Shown piece after piece: positions 21,862 through 32,585 of a DNA stretch of 64,000 bases. The DNA comes from Pseudoips prasinana. Its lineage: Eukaryota; Arthropoda; Insecta; Lepidoptera; Nolidae. Where the stretch lies: contig OX621255.1 in assembly GCA_951640165.1 (NCBI GenBank), forward strand, positions 1,178,001-1,242,000, in the 5' to 3' direction. The translations under genes were made by a program, and so were the position numbers. The notes under the pieces were generated by a model. That model was not told the DNA's origin. It saw only the letters and a program-made list of their open reading frames with translations, and searched no databases. Position 1 is the stretch's first letter, and each line of letters opens with the position of its first letter.

Positions 21862-21981
21862 AAGGATTTCCCCTTTCATGCGATTTCTAGAAAGAAATCG
21901 CATGAAAGGGGAAATCCTTAGGTTAACTTGCAGCTATACAACACTAACAGAAGTTAGTGTTGTATAGCTGCAAGTTAACCT
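21862..21981. repeat. Two abutting perfect hairpins
   Basis: Hairpin 1: arms 21862-21888 and 21893-21919 (27 bp, no mismatch), loop agaa. Hairpin 2: arms 21920-21948 and 21953-21981 (29 bp, no mismatch), loop agaa. They touch without a gap, have unrelated arm sequences and carry the same 4-nt loop. I see no copy of either arm elsewhere in the window. Possible origins are a fold-back replication error, young small-RNA-like hairpins, or an assembly or read artefact. Confidence 0.9.
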
Positions 21982-22360
21982 TTGACTTGAAAAAAAGTTA
22001 TGTGTTTTGTTTTTATAAAACTTCTTTAGGCACGCTTGACTTGGGGAGTAAGCTGGTGAATGCGTGACGAGAGCGTTACAAAACATGTGATCGGTCGAGG
22101 CGAATGAAAGTTGAGACGGAGATATAATTAAATGAAGATAGAAAGACAGAGAGTTACGTATATTACTGTGGGAGCAAGAGAGAAAGGTGCAAGTACAAAT
22201 TTCATCTCTCATCGCCAATTATGTTTCGTATATCTAAGCCGTGTGGTCTACAGGCACACTGTTTTTTTTTATTTTTTCACGGTAAAAACAACATTGGTTG
22301 TACAAGGTGCTTCTGGACAAAATTTATGATTTCCCATTTTTGAGTTTAACACTGCATCAC

Positions 22361-22537
22361 TCGACCTAATATTACAAAGGTGATAGTTTGTGAATGTGTA
22401 TGTTTGTTACTTCTTCACGTCTAAACGGCTGCAGCGATTTTAATAAAATTTGGTATGGAGCTAGCTGACACCTTGGATTAACACATATGCTATAATTTAT
22501 TAAGTTTAACGAGGGTAAACCCGCGGGACACAGCTAG
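22361..22537 (+). mobile_element. Short Lep1-like Helitron
   Basis: Starts TC (tcgacctaatattacaaagg), has 'gattttaataaaatttggta', and ends with a short hairpin (gggtaaaccc) before gcgggacacagctag. 5' TC, a subterminal hairpin and 3' CTAG are Helitron hallmarks. At 177 bp it is non-coding and would need a helper. It is the same subfamily as 46839-47280. Confidence 0.8.
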
Positions 22538-22699
22538 TTTTAAATAAATTAAACTAAAATTTATTACTCTAAAATATATTATTAAATTGATATTAAACTA
22601 AAAAAAAAATTATTTACATTAGGCTGCCACATCGCGTCTTTGGTCTCGCGGATAAACTTTGGCATATCCAACGTCTTTATTACGAATGTAATAAAAGTT

Positions 22700-22950
22700 G
22701 CTTATGGTATGGGTAGTGCTAACCCTTGTGTCAGAGTTGCTTTAGCCGCCCTCTAGTAGGTACTCTGACATGGCTTAACGACTGTTGTCTAATGACTACA
22801 ATCGGGACCGACAGCTTAGCGTGCCCCCCGAAGCACGGAGATGTTCAGAAATCAAACCAATTTGGCGGTCATCCATCTATGGACTGACCGCGAGCCTAGT
22901 TGCTTAACCTCACCGATCTCTTACAGACCGGTGAGAGCATCTAAAGTATA
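22700..22950 (-). mobile_element. 5S rRNA-derived SINE (copy 3)
   Basis: On the minus strand the head reads gatcggtgaggttaagcaac, then ctcgcggtcagtccatagat and ggatgaccgcc. The body and 'cataccataagc'-side tail follow. The 5S-like order of A and C boxes is kept. Confidence 0.8.
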
Positions 22951-23299
22951 TATTGCATTACAAGTGAATCCACTTTAGTGACTACAGCTGTGCTCGTGTC
23001 TGCTGCCCCAAAACTTTGAGACCCCAACAAAAACATGAATGGACCCGATCCTTTGGAAGCTTAACAAAGGTCTGCAAAACATGGACGTTTTGTTAATTCC
23101 TTCAATGTAATATGGACTTACGTATGGCAGTTTGTACTGAAGGATTAAGAGGGTGTTAGGAAGATTTTAGGTTGGACTTTATGGTACGATGTTAGTTTTA
23201 TAGCTTTTAACCCAGAAACAATGGTACTTTCGCTTGTCTGCAATTCCTTAGAGGCATTATACACTAAAGCGAATACTAAAATCGAATTTATGTTATACT
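22951..23299. other. No recognised feature
   Basis: No frame or repeat match seen. Confidence 0.45.
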
Positions 23300-23560
23300 T
23301 ACTTACTTATCGTATGGGCAGTGGTTACCTTAGTGTCAGAGTTGTTCAAGCCGCTCAGTAGGCCTCTGACATGGCTTAACGACTGTTGTCTAATGACTAC
23401 AACCGGGACCGACAACTTGACGTGCCCTCCGCAGCACGGAGAGGCTCAGGAATGAAAACACTTTGACGGTCACCCATCTATAAACTGACCGCGAGCCTAG
23501 TTGCTTAACCTCGCCGATCACCCACAGATCGGTGAGAGCATCTAGCTATGAGCGCCTCAT
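23300..23560 (-). mobile_element. 5S rRNA-derived SINE (copy 4)
   Basis: On the minus strand it runs from gaggcgctcatagctagatg through cgaggttaagcaactaggct and a ggtgaccgtc segment to a taagtaagta tail. The ends gaggcgctca and tgagcctc still pair with one mismatch, as in 5S helix I. Confidence 0.8.
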
Positions 23561-23689
23561 TTTATGTTATAGAATGTTCGAGAAAACGACCGAACAGTTT
23601 AATACAATCAGCCCTGTGGTTTCCGACTTAAAATAATAACAGAGCCACCCCATACCATCCCGTGGGTGTCGTAAAAGGCGATTAAGAAT

Positions 23690-24049
23690 TTATTTATTAA
23701 TTTATTTGGACAATCAGTAGTTGTTACATTGTTTCTTACGTCTAGATTATTAAGTTCAAAATAAAAGCATAATAATGACACATAAAGAAAAATAAAATTA
23801 AATGTAATAAAATATACTACAATATAAAAAAAGTTAAATTAAACATATTTTTTAACATAACAAAAATTAAATATATTAAAAAATACTAATTACACTAATT
23901 AAAGCCTACTTAATAAACTCAAGACATTTTTTTAAAGTGGGTAGCCCATCCTTAAAGACGTCTACCTCCCCGGAGATAGCATTGTATGTTTTTGCTATTC
24001 GAGATATAACCGAGAACTGCTTAAGATTGGTTCTGGCAAACGGTTGCTG
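23690..24049 (-). pseudogene. LINE ORF2 C-terminal fragment and 3' UTR
   Basis: The minus-strand frame 24049-23906 encodes about 47 residues (ARTNLKQFSVISRI, TYNAISGEVDVF, LPTLKKCLEFIK, stop). This resembles the extreme C-terminus of jockey/CR1-like LINE proteins. An AT-rich 3' UTR follows down to an AAATAAATAAA-type tail at about 23690. Everything upstream in the LINE is missing. Confidence 0.55.
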
Positions 24050-24089
24050 TAATAACCCAGACCCAACGAGCGCACGCCAACAGCAGGTA

Positions 24090-24256
24090 GTCGGGCAGCA
24101 GCGCCACTTGTGTACTAGCTACCACCTAACTGCGGTCGACAACTCACATGCCGAGCGCGGTGACTAAGGCAAACCTCTCCAAATGGCAACGTTATAGAAA
24201 CCTTTAGGGACGGCCTAGGTCCAGCAGTGGTCGATATCAAGCTGATGATGTGATAT
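24090..24256 (+). repeat. SINE-like repeat K with RTE-type 3' end
   Basis: 'gccgagcgcggtgactaagg', 'cctctccaaatggcaacg', 'tagaaaccttt' and 'ggtccagcagtggtcgatat' match the reversed copy at 54465-54625. It ends ctgatgatgtg. Confidence 0.6.
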
Positions 24257-24299
24257 AATCAGGTAAGCTCAGCGAGACAACAGCAGCTTGTTTTTAATA

Positions 24300-24902
24300 G
24301 GGTTCCGGCATGGCAAAAAACGGAACCCTTATAGATTCGTCATGTCTGTTTGACTGTCCGTCCGTATGTCACAACCACGCTTTTCCGAAACTATAAGAAC
24401 TGTACTGTTGAAAGTTGGTAAGTAGATGTATTCGGTGAAACGCAATAAGATTTTTACACAAAAATAAAAAAAAACAATAATTTTGGGGGGTCCCCATACA
24501 TAAAAATGAAACTCAAAAAATTTTTTCTTTGTAACCATACATGTGGGGTGTCTATGGATAGGTCATTAAAAATGATATTGAGGTTTCTAATATATATTTT
24601 TTTTCTAAACTGAATAGTAGTAAAATGAGTGTCCCCCCCCTCCCCCCTGTAACTTCTAAAATAAGAGAATGAATATAGAATTATAATAAAACTAAAAAAA
24701 ATATATGATGTACGTAATGTACATCATATATTTTGTACATCATGCAAACTAACAACGAAAATTGATTTGAACGAGATCTAGCAAGTAGTTTTATTAATAC
24801 GTCGTAAATCGTAAACCGCAATTTGCTTTCATTTAATCAACTGAAATACTTGCTGCTACGGAACCCTTCATGGGGAGTCCGACACGCACTTGGCCGGTTT
24901 TT
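24300..24902 (-). repeat. Repeat E, full length
   Basis: Ends gggttccggcatggcaaaaa and cacgcacttggccggttttt. The centre includes a C-run (24633-24645) and the same blocks as 60298-60905 in opposite orientation. No coding capacity. An abundant lepidopteran-type interspersed repeat whose class I cannot define: the ends are not inverted repeats of each other. Confidence 0.8.
24698..24734. repeat. Perfect 16-bp hairpin inside repeat E
   Basis: Arms aaaatatatgatgtac (24698-24713) and its exact complement (24719-24734), loop gtaat. The 60298-60905 copy of the repeat has only the single arm, so the hairpin arose in this copy. Confidence 0.8.
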
Positions 24903-25239
24903 TTAATTGGAATAAATTTCTGGAAAAATATAATTGCAACACTATATAAGGTAATAGCGTAATAAATAAGGCCCAACCAATTCTGATCATAGCCCTTCCG
25001 ATTGCTCTTTGAGTGACCTTGAGACTACTTATGAGGACGATAGTTACCACTTACTGCAGTTTGTTATATAATGTGCCTCCACATTACTTCCAAAGTTGAA
25101 AAGAGTATATAATAGTGCTCAGAGTGAATTCACAAAGGCGGCCACAGATGTTATATCTTATAACAAAATCACCCTTGGTTCAACCCGCATGATTTTGAAA
25201 TACCAGACCTTGTCTAAGAAAAATAAAAACGTAAACACA

Positions 25240-25496
25240 TAATAATAATAATATCTTGGGACAATGTCACACAGAATATCATTCTAGCCCCAAACTAAGC
25301 AAAGCTTGTACTATGGGTACCAGGCGACGATATACATACTTATATAGATAGATAAATACTTATATACATAGAAAACATCCATGACTCAGAAACAAATATT
25401 CGTGCTCATCGCACAAATATTTGCACTTACCGGGATTCGAACCTAGGACCACCAGCTTCGTAGGCAGGAGCACTACCAACTAGGCTACGGTGACCG
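25240..25496 (-). mobile_element. SINE-A (tRNA-headed)
   Basis: Full copy in reverse: tail aataataataata at the left, head ending aggctacggtgacc at the right. Confidence 0.9.
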
Positions 25497-25714
25497 TGAA
25501 AATATAATATTCGTAATATAAATAAAATATAGGTAAATAGTTAATATTAAGTCGACACTACTGTATTGAGGACCATGTAAAAGTAGATTTAAGTTGGTGA
25601 AATAAATAAAATAATAGTGCTCTAGCGAAATAACCCGATGAGTCGTGATTACAATATTGATACCCTATTGAGCTACCCAGGGAGTCACCTGTAGGGTTTC
25701 TAAACTACATAATA

Positions 25715-26290
25715 TGTGATAAAACAGACCGCATGGACGGACAAATTAAATATTTTTTGGTACTTTTACACTGTATTCGACTATGTTTATGTATTGCATT
25801 GTGAGCTTGACAAGTACTTAAGATTATGTTTATAATTTAATTCTATTTATGTTGTTATCTATTTATAATAATTTAAATTTTATTCATAATTTAAATAATA
25901 ATCAAACATAATTTAATCAATTACAATTTTAATCACACATCTTCATGCCATTCTTTTTTTGTTGTTTTTATGTACATCATTGAATGTTACTAACTGATTA
26001 CTTTATTTGTTCTTATTTTTGTCTGTATAATTTCACTTTTAATTTCAAATAAGTAAGATAATATGTTACAATTTGTGTTAAAATATTATATTAAGCCGTT
26101 TTTTTTTGTGCATGTGGTGTTAACCTATAATTAATTGTTGCCCTTGTAAATGTTACCCTAGCCTTTAAGTTATAAATGTTTATGTGTATACAGTTGTTGG
26201 TTAACCTTAATAAAAAAAAACAAAACAAGTACAAGTGTATGTTAATAGCAAAGTGCTGAATAAATTTAATTATGTCATCATTATTTCATT
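25715..26290 (+). repeat. Repeat P, interrupted by a LINE fragment
   Basis: 'aaaacagaccgcatggacgg', 'gcattgtgagcttgacaagt' and, after the insert, 'gtgctgaataaattt' match the uninterrupted copy at 26985-27120 (minus). The nature of the repeat is unknown. Confidence 0.65.
25818..26224 (+). mobile_element. LINE 3' fragment with 8-bp target-site duplication
   Basis: acaagtac is found on both sides (25810-25817 and 26225-26232) in the middle of repeat P. The insert ends 'gttggttaacc' plus an A-run. Comparison with the empty site in the 26985-27120 copy confirms the insertion. Confidence 0.8.
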
Positions 26291-26984
26291 TCATTACAAA
26301 CTACGGGTATGATTGCAGTTTGTCTTCAAGATTGCTAAAGATTTATTATTTTAAAAACCAAATTACAAAATATTTATATCGTAAATACTTTCTTATCCAC
26401 GTCTAGACGTTGTGGCGCCTTTTAACATATAACAGGGCTTTTTCTTATTATAACGACATATATTGTTCCACCATTCATGATAGCAAGCTGGCCGATCAAG
26501 CCACCGCGATGTAACTGGGTTTCGACCAGCCGGTGCTACAGATGCGATTAATTTCAACGCTGTTAGTGTTTTACTACTGTTCCTGCAGAGCATACTCGAG
26601 TGGTAGGTACACGAGTTTTAATCCAAATGATGGGCATGTCACAGTCATTCATTTGGCCTGATCCATTCTAAGCAAGATTGTTTAATGTTTATTTATTCTT
26701 TAAATATCAAAAAGAAATGTATGTAGAAAGTTATTATAAAATTTTAGATTTATAAAATGGCGCGTATAATCCGGTAATTGGCAATTAAATTTAATGGGCG
26801 CCATAGATATGAAAGGTCGGATGTGTCTGGGCAGCTTGCATTGGACATACATATGGGAAGGTCTAAGAGAAGTTCTAACAAATATGTAGGTATATTGTAA
26901 TAAAAATTAACGAAAGAATTATGAAACGCTGGGGCATAGATGTTAGGTAACACTTACAAGTAAGTGAAAATGAAATAATGAAAT
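26291..26984. other. No recognised feature
   Basis: Frames under 70 codons only; no repeat match seen. Confidence 0.45.
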
Positions 26985-27120
26985 TTATTCAGCACTTGGG
27001 TATTAACATACACTTGTACTTGTCAAGCTCACAATGCAGTACATAACATAGTCCGAATACGGTATAAAAATTACAAAAAAAAATAATTCGTCCGTCCGTG
27101 CGGTCTGTTTTCTCAGATAT
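26985..27120 (-). repeat. Repeat P, uninterrupted copy
   Basis: Contains 'tcagcacttgggtattaac', 'cttgtacttgtcaagctcac' and 'cgtccgtgcggtctgtttt', the reverse of 25715-26290 without the LINE insert. Confidence 0.7.
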
Positions 27121-27408
27121 ATTTCTTAAATCCTAAAATAAATAACAAGTTACTTATGTATTATTTTGAAATTTAGTTGTTTAGTTGTATATTGTTAGGT
27201 ATTCAACTTAAACAGTCTTTTAAAAGTTCCATCTCGATGAGTTATATTGTTTGGAGAAAATAATGTCTGGCCAGTTATAATTTGCGCAAATACGTTTAAA
27301 TTAAACCGCCCTCGCACAGGTATGTTTACGTCATCATTGCGATGCGCGTAGAGTTCTAAACATTCAAGCGAGTGAATTAAATTAATAAACTTTGAAAACA
27401 TTAAAAAA

Positions 27409-27713
27409 CTTGAGAGGTGTCAAGGGACACCCGGATGGAACGAAGTTATTTCTTATTATTTATTATGTACAATAAACCTGTATACACTCAACAAAAATAA
27501 TCGTCGCGACACCACACCGTTCAATGCGAAATAGAAATGAAAAATATCTGGCTTGCTTTCTATAAGAGACAGAGAGAGAGGGAGAGAGAGAGACAGAGAA
27601 ACATGCGCACGCCGCACAGCTGCAAAAAACATGTATACACTCAACAAAAATAATCGTCGCGACACCACACTGTTCAATGCGAAATAGAAATGAAAATATC
27701 TGGCTTGCTTTCT

Positions 27714-27753
<40 letters not shown>

Positions 27754-27856
27754 GAAACATGCGCACGCCGCACAGCTGCAAAAAGTGTCGTGACAACTCG
27801 TAAGAATTTTTTCCGTCTAGCCCCCTTTCACAACGCGCGATAAGGAACTTCGTTCC
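27409..27856 (-). mobile_element. Element M with internal 153-bp duplication
   Basis: In the M orientation it starts ggaacgaagttcc and ends cctctcaag. A perfect hairpin (ggtgtc-cctt-gacacc) lies just inside the end, and an aacttcgttcc block repeats the start inverted. This copy has a 153-bp tandem duplication (from 27479 and 27632) covering the internal GA-rich microsatellite. Other copies are 36506-36811 and 54149-54435. All are followed by a T-run. The class is unknown and it is non-coding. Confidence 0.75.
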
Positions 27857-28105
27857 AATAATAACAACTTTATACGTACAAAAATTATTTTATGCCAATA
27901 AAATCTTTAAAGTTGTTACTTATATAATCATATTTAAGACCTATGCTTTTCTCGGTGGAGCTTCTTCCAATCGTCTCGGCTTTCAGCGAGCGCTTTGACT
28001 TCTTTCTCTTTCTTATCTTTTCCTTTATTTGATCCATATAGATCCTTCTTGGTCTTCCTCGTCCTCTCCATGTTACTTATGGCGTTAGCTAAATAGTCCT
28101 GCGAG
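27857..28105 (-). pseudogene. LINE C-terminal fragment
   Basis: The minus strand encodes GRGRPRRIYMDQIKEKIRK and, after a frameshift, VKALAESRDDWKKLHREK, then stop. This is the familiar C-terminal end of non-LTR RT proteins. The A-rich 3' side is at about 27860-27950. Confidence 0.6.
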
Positions 28106-28380
28106 GTTGTAGTCCTGTTTGTGTATATTATTTTATAGCATTTCTATGTTATGGACTTTATAATTTGTAATTTTTAGAAATTATATTATTGGCTAAATTA
28201 AAGTTTATACAATTAAACAACATCAAACATGTCTACTTAAATTAGGTACTACTTATAGACATGCGGTCTAGCAATAATATGTTCTGCCACTCTAGTGTCA
28301 GAACATATTTTTGCATTTAGTCTTTTAGGCTGCTGTATAATATACCAAAACCTGTTCCAACACGCCAAACATATTAAAAA
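28106..28380. other. No recognised feature
   Basis: AT-rich, nothing seen. Confidence 0.4.
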
Positions 28381-28699
28381 CTAGCTGTGCCCCGCGGTTT
28401 TACCCACGATAAACGTTATAAATTATCACAGCTCCTCCCCCGTAGGTGATAGCGTGATAATATTCATCTCTTATTAATATAGTTCTCTTAGTAATATTCA
28501 TGCAAAAATTGAAGTAAATCCATGCAGTACTTTTTGAGTTTAGCCCGGACATACATACAGACAAACAGATAAACAGACAAAAATTCAAAAAAAATTTTTT
28601 TGGGTTATATATCCTTTGCAGATAACGCCCCAAGTATCCTTTTAAAAAAATATTCAATGTACAGTTTTGACTTTCCTACGATTTTATTATATGTATAGA
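28381..28699 (-). mobile_element. Lep1-like Helitron
   Basis: In reverse: 5' tctatacatataataaaatc-type start, 'cgtaggaaagtcaaaactgt', 'catgcagta' region, 3' hairpin ccgcggg region and cagctag. 319 bp. Same subfamily as 58812-59124 and 59836-60125. Confidence 0.85.
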
Positions 28700-29389
28700 T
28701 TGAGAATCTTATCTCCAAGATCAGCTATGCTTTTGTTTTCCTTATTGTCAGTCTATTGTTTCTTCCGCTATCTGCCACGCTTCTCCTATCATCATAACTT
28801 CTCCCCTTCGAAAGAAGCCTGTTCGTTGTTAGACGAAGATTGAGTCGGGTTCACTCCGCTGCCGAAAAAAAAACGGCTAAAACCTTTGTCTTAACGCTAC
28901 CGAATAAAATTAGTGTTTTTTGATGCTCTCTGTGATACGACACTTTAGATAAAAAGAATTTTTAACAGATCATGCTAAATGAAGCCTTATCTCAAGCTGT
29001 CGAAGTTGATTTTTGAGTGGTGTCAAACTTGACCTCAATAGCCGCGAGGTATATGTATTACTTGGAACCTCAATCAGAATATGAATTCAACATTAAAGAT
29101 CTCGAGCTCTTTTAAAAAATGAGTGTATTATTATTGGATTAACATTTTATTTGAAATGCAAACATTACACAAATATGGAGTACAGACAGACTTAGAAATT
29201 AGTTTATTCAATGCTTTTATTTTGTAGAGTGCTGGTTTAATCTGAAAGTACTTTACTTTACTTTCAGAATAAAGGGCTCTGTGATGTTGAGGGGCCCATC
29301 GACCCGCGTTACTTTGTTCTTGTATAAAGTTAAAATATATTACTGAATGAAGTGAATTTTAATTTATTTCTACCACCGAGTCGCAAACA
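28700..29389. other. No recognised feature
   Basis: No frame or repeat match. A small 9-bp-arm hairpin (ctgaaagta...tactttcag) lies near 29240-29268. Confidence 0.4.
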
Positions 29390-29800
29390 AGTATGTGGTG
29401 AATCTGCCGGGCCGGTTAGCCTTTCTTACGACATGGCAACACTCACGCTATGCTAACGCGCTAGGCTTGACGGTCACCGTAGCCTAGTTGGTAGTGCTCC
29501 TGCCTACGAAGCTGGTGGTCCTGGGTTCGAATCCCGGTAAGTGCAAATATTTGTGTGATGAGCACGAATATTTGTTTCTGAGTCATGGATGTTTTTTATG
29601 TATATAAGTGTTTATCTATCTATATAAGTATGTATATTGTCACCTGGTACCCATAGTACAAGCTTTGCTTAGTTTGGGGCTAGGATGATCTGTGTGAAAT
29701 TGTCCCTAAATATTATTATTATTATTACTTTGCCGCGCTCCCTAATGAGCTCTGTCTATCTTACTCACACCCAGAACAACATTAGCATATTAACTGATAA
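29390..29800 (+). repeat. Repeat R, split by SINE-A
   Basis: 'gcaaacaagt' before the SINE and 'atgagctctgt' plus 'ttactcacac' after it match 46330-46500 in the same order. SINE-A at 29472-29726 lies between. Confidence 0.5.
29472..29726 (+). mobile_element. SINE-A (tRNA-headed)
   Basis: Full copy from ggtcaccgtagcctagttgg to the (ATT)n tail, with B box gggttcgaatcccgg. Confidence 0.9.
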
Positions 29801-29861
29801 AATTAATAAATAAATATTTTGGAAAGTCTGATCCCAAATATACAACTGATAAACATCCTAC

Positions 29862-30222
29862 TAATATAATAAACGCGACAGTTTGTAAGTATAGATGGAT
29901 AGATGTTTGTTACTCTTTCACGTAAAAACTACTGAATGGATTTTAAATGAAACTTTACAATAATATAACTTAAACATCAGAATAACATATAGGCTACAAA
30001 TTATAAAGATATTGTGTGAATTTTTCAAAATATGACGATAAGTGTCATGACTAGAAAAAAATCTACCATCTGCGAGCTATTCCGGCGTGCACTGCCAAAA
30101 CCGCTAGAGGTACACTTCCTACTAATATTATAAATGCCAAAGTTTATGAGTGAAGATTTATGTTTGTTATTCTTTTACGCCAAAATTACTTTAACGTGGT
30201 TGAACCCGCGGGGCATAGCTAG
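29862..30222 (+). mobile_element. Two Lep1-like Helitron remnants
   Basis: A first 5' end (tcctactaatataataaacg) at about 29863 has a body but no clear 3' end. A second element at 30117-30222 starts tcctactaatattataaatg and ends acccgcggggcatagctag, with most of the centre deleted (106 bp). Confidence 0.65.
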
Positions 30223-31117
30223 TACTTATTTATTAATAAACATATACATATTATAGATAAATTACACCCAGACACGGAGCAAAACATTTGTTCCAAAATT
30301 AAATAAAAGAGCACTTCGATTCTCTTCAACTTACCCTTTTTAATTCAATGTTTCTTTAAACGGATCATTACCCTGGTTACCTAAGACCGTTAAACTCCAG
30401 GTGCTACTGAAATAAAAGCTCTCTGACAAAATAGTTAAACAAACGGAATTTATTTATTTGGATTTACTATTAGCAATCTAAATTGTAAGCTAAATAATTG
30501 AATGTGATTAGTTTTCTGAAGAAATAAACCCGAAACAACTGATATCTGTCGACGCATCAGCTGTCACTGCGCTGCTCGTGTCCAACGAACTTCATTCGAT
30601 TAAGTTTAAACTTTTGTGTGAAATCCCGGGGAGTATATTACTTATTCTTTATTTTTACACATTCATACTAACCTAACCAAACATTTATTCGACTCATTGG
30701 TGTGAGTCACGTCCAATTTCACACTGCCATATTCTGTCTCCATTTGCTTGACGTACATTGTGGAAGCAAATTCGACGACTTAATTAGCTGGCTACAGACA
30801 CCACACACTTCAATTACTCCATAACTATACTGATATAAGACTGGCATTCGATAAATTTATTCCTATCTACACATACTAAGTTAACTTGACTAGACCCTAG
30901 TAATGAACTCTGATTAGGTGTCATATAGATAAAGTTAAAGGTGCCCCACTACAGTTTGTAACTAAATGTTTAAGTGTTGCTTTATCATACATCTATTATA
31001 AAGTTAATTGCCCATCTGTCTTGTATATACTTACTTATATTATTTCTACCTATAGATCTCTGTAGTTTATTTTTCATATCTCACTCCTTTGACTTCAAAT
31101 ACATCTTAACCTCCTAT
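30223..31117. other. Mostly unrecognised; one SINE fragment
   Basis: 30240-30300 has 'gataaattacacccagaca' from a reversed SINE-C-type body. The rest shows no frame or repeat match. Confidence 0.4.
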
Positions 31118-31179
31118 TTCTGTCTAGTTTACTGTTCACCCTCTCTTTGTTTTCAGCCCATCCTCATTCACCTCACATC

Positions 31180-32583
31180 ATGCAGACCCGAAGCATGGCT
31201 GCAACTCAAGTAGCTGAACATAAGTTGAAATCAGCTCTCAAGGACTTACAGACATACCAAGATCAGTGTCATAAACTTGAACAGGAGCGTGAGGAGAATG
31301 AGGTAGAGATAATAAGGGTCATTGATAGTAACACATCACTGAAAAGAGAACTTGTGAAACTCAACCACCAACTAGAGTCTACTATTGAAGAGCGAGACAG
31401 ACTGCATGCGGAGACAGAGTCTTTTGATAAGTGTAGAGTGTTATATGAAGAAGCACTGTTCAAAATTAGAGATCTTGAATTAGAATTAATTAATTGTAAT
31501 GAGAAGTTGTCAAATTATGTAAAAAACACAACTTGTCCAGTAGCTTCCATTAATCAGAGCTTGTATGACGAGTTGGCCAGTTGTAGTCCGGTGGATCTCC
31601 CTATTAATACAACGGTGACCATTGATTTGACTGGCGATGACTGTGTAGACTGCCAGCCAAGCGTTAATTCCGTAAGTAGTGACAAGCTAAAACAATACAT
31701 ACTTGAACTAAGTAAAGAACGTAGGGCATTATTAAACAAATTAAAAAATTATGAAATTAAATTAGAGGATAGCAAACTAAATTATGAAAAAGATACTCAG
31801 TATTTGCTTTCTGAGATAAAAACTCTTGAGAAGTCCCTAGCAATCTCATATCACAGTTTCCAGTCATACAAAAATGAAATGCAATTGCTGGCTGGAAAGT
31901 GTAATCCTGATAGCAATAGGACATTGGAACCGGTTAACACCAGTAGTGCAGTAGTGGAGTCATACACACAGCTGGGATCAGAGTCACCAGTATCTCCACA
32001 AAATGACAATACTAAACATAGCTCCATACTGTATTCCGATGAAATGGGTAAGGGCCTTGGTACCTTGCTTTGTAATAAGCTGAGTTGTTCCTTTGTCAAC
32101 TATTGTATGCCAGGATTACATTATAAAGATATAATAGATAAATTAATTCAGAATAAACACAGTGCCAAATCATGTATAACTCTAATGGTAGGAAATTGTA
32201 AGAACTTAAAGAAAAAAGACATTACAGATAGTTTCACTAAGATGTTAGAATTAGACTGTAATAAGATAATATTGTGTGCCTTCCCCTATGTGTCCAATGT
32301 GCCTGATAGTACAAATAATTATATCCACAAGCTAAATATGCACCTACAGTTTTTGGTTAGCCATTATAGTAATAAATTTATATTTTTGGACACAAATAGT
32401 TTTATAGATTCTTGTAGGGGTACCATGAGTACAGTTACTGTCTCAAGAAAATTTTTGAACATACTTGCAACTTTAGTAGCGGCACATATTAACTCAGTCA
32501 TAAGTAGTATGACGAAGTCACTTTTTATACCATCTTTTAGTAATGTTATTAAAATCAATTTAGTTAGTAGTTTAAACATGTAA
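31180..32583 (+). CDS. LINE ORF1 protein (coiled-coil, esterase-like C-terminus)
   Basis: 467 aa, intact. I chose the ATG at 31180 (MQTRSMAATQ): it is the first ATG after the leader and is conserved in the derivative at 18869. A TTG-led extension upstream would run into a pyrimidine-rich leader. Residues about 10-115 and 168-238 are strongly charged heptad-like coiled coils (e.g. KLEQEREENEVEI and LSKERRALLNKLKNYEIKL). The C-terminal third has a globular part (ITLMVGNCKN, IILCAFPYVSNVP, FIFLDTNSFID) that recalls the SGNH-esterase-like domains of CR1-group ORF1 proteins; I infer this from pattern only. ORF1 proteins bind the LINE RNA. There is no CCHC knuckle. ORF2 starts 3 nt after the stop codon. 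Confidence 0.8.
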   Translation: MQTRSMAATQVAEHKLKSALKDLQTYQDQCHKLEQEREENEVEIIRVIDSNTSLKRELVKLNHQLESTIEERDRLHAETESFDKCRVLYEEALFKIRDLELELINCNEKLSNYVKNTTCPVASINQSLYDELASCSPVDLPINTTVTIDLTGDDCVDCQPSVNSVSSDKLKQYILELSKERRALLNKLKNYEIKLEDSKLNYEKDTQYLLSEIKTLEKSLAISYHSFQSYKNEMQLLAGKCNPDSNRTLEPVNTSSAVVESYTQLGSESPVSPQNDNTKHSSILYSDEMGKGLGTLLCNKLSCSFVNYCMPGLHYKDIIDKLIQNKHSAKSCITLMVGNCKNLKKKDITDSFTKMLELDCNKIILCAFPYVSNVPDSTNNYIHKLNMHLQFLVSHYSNKFIFLDTNSFIDSCRGTMSTVTVSRKFLNILATLVAAHINSVISSMTKSLFIPSFSNVIKINLVSSLNM

Positions 32584-32585
32584 GC

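Noticed and set aside
24300..24902. Terminal inverted repeats in repeat E
   Set aside because: Both ends contain 'ggttccg', but they are not extended inverted repeats; the class remains open.
27456..27773. 105-codon Ser/Leu-repeat protein
   Set aside because: Translation of the GA/CT microsatellite in element M; the repeat follows the 153-bp DNA duplication.
31135..31156. Splice acceptor-like tract (ctctctttgttttcag) before ORF1
   Set aside because: It is conserved in both LINE copies and lies in the leader; no matching donor or spliced copy is seen.
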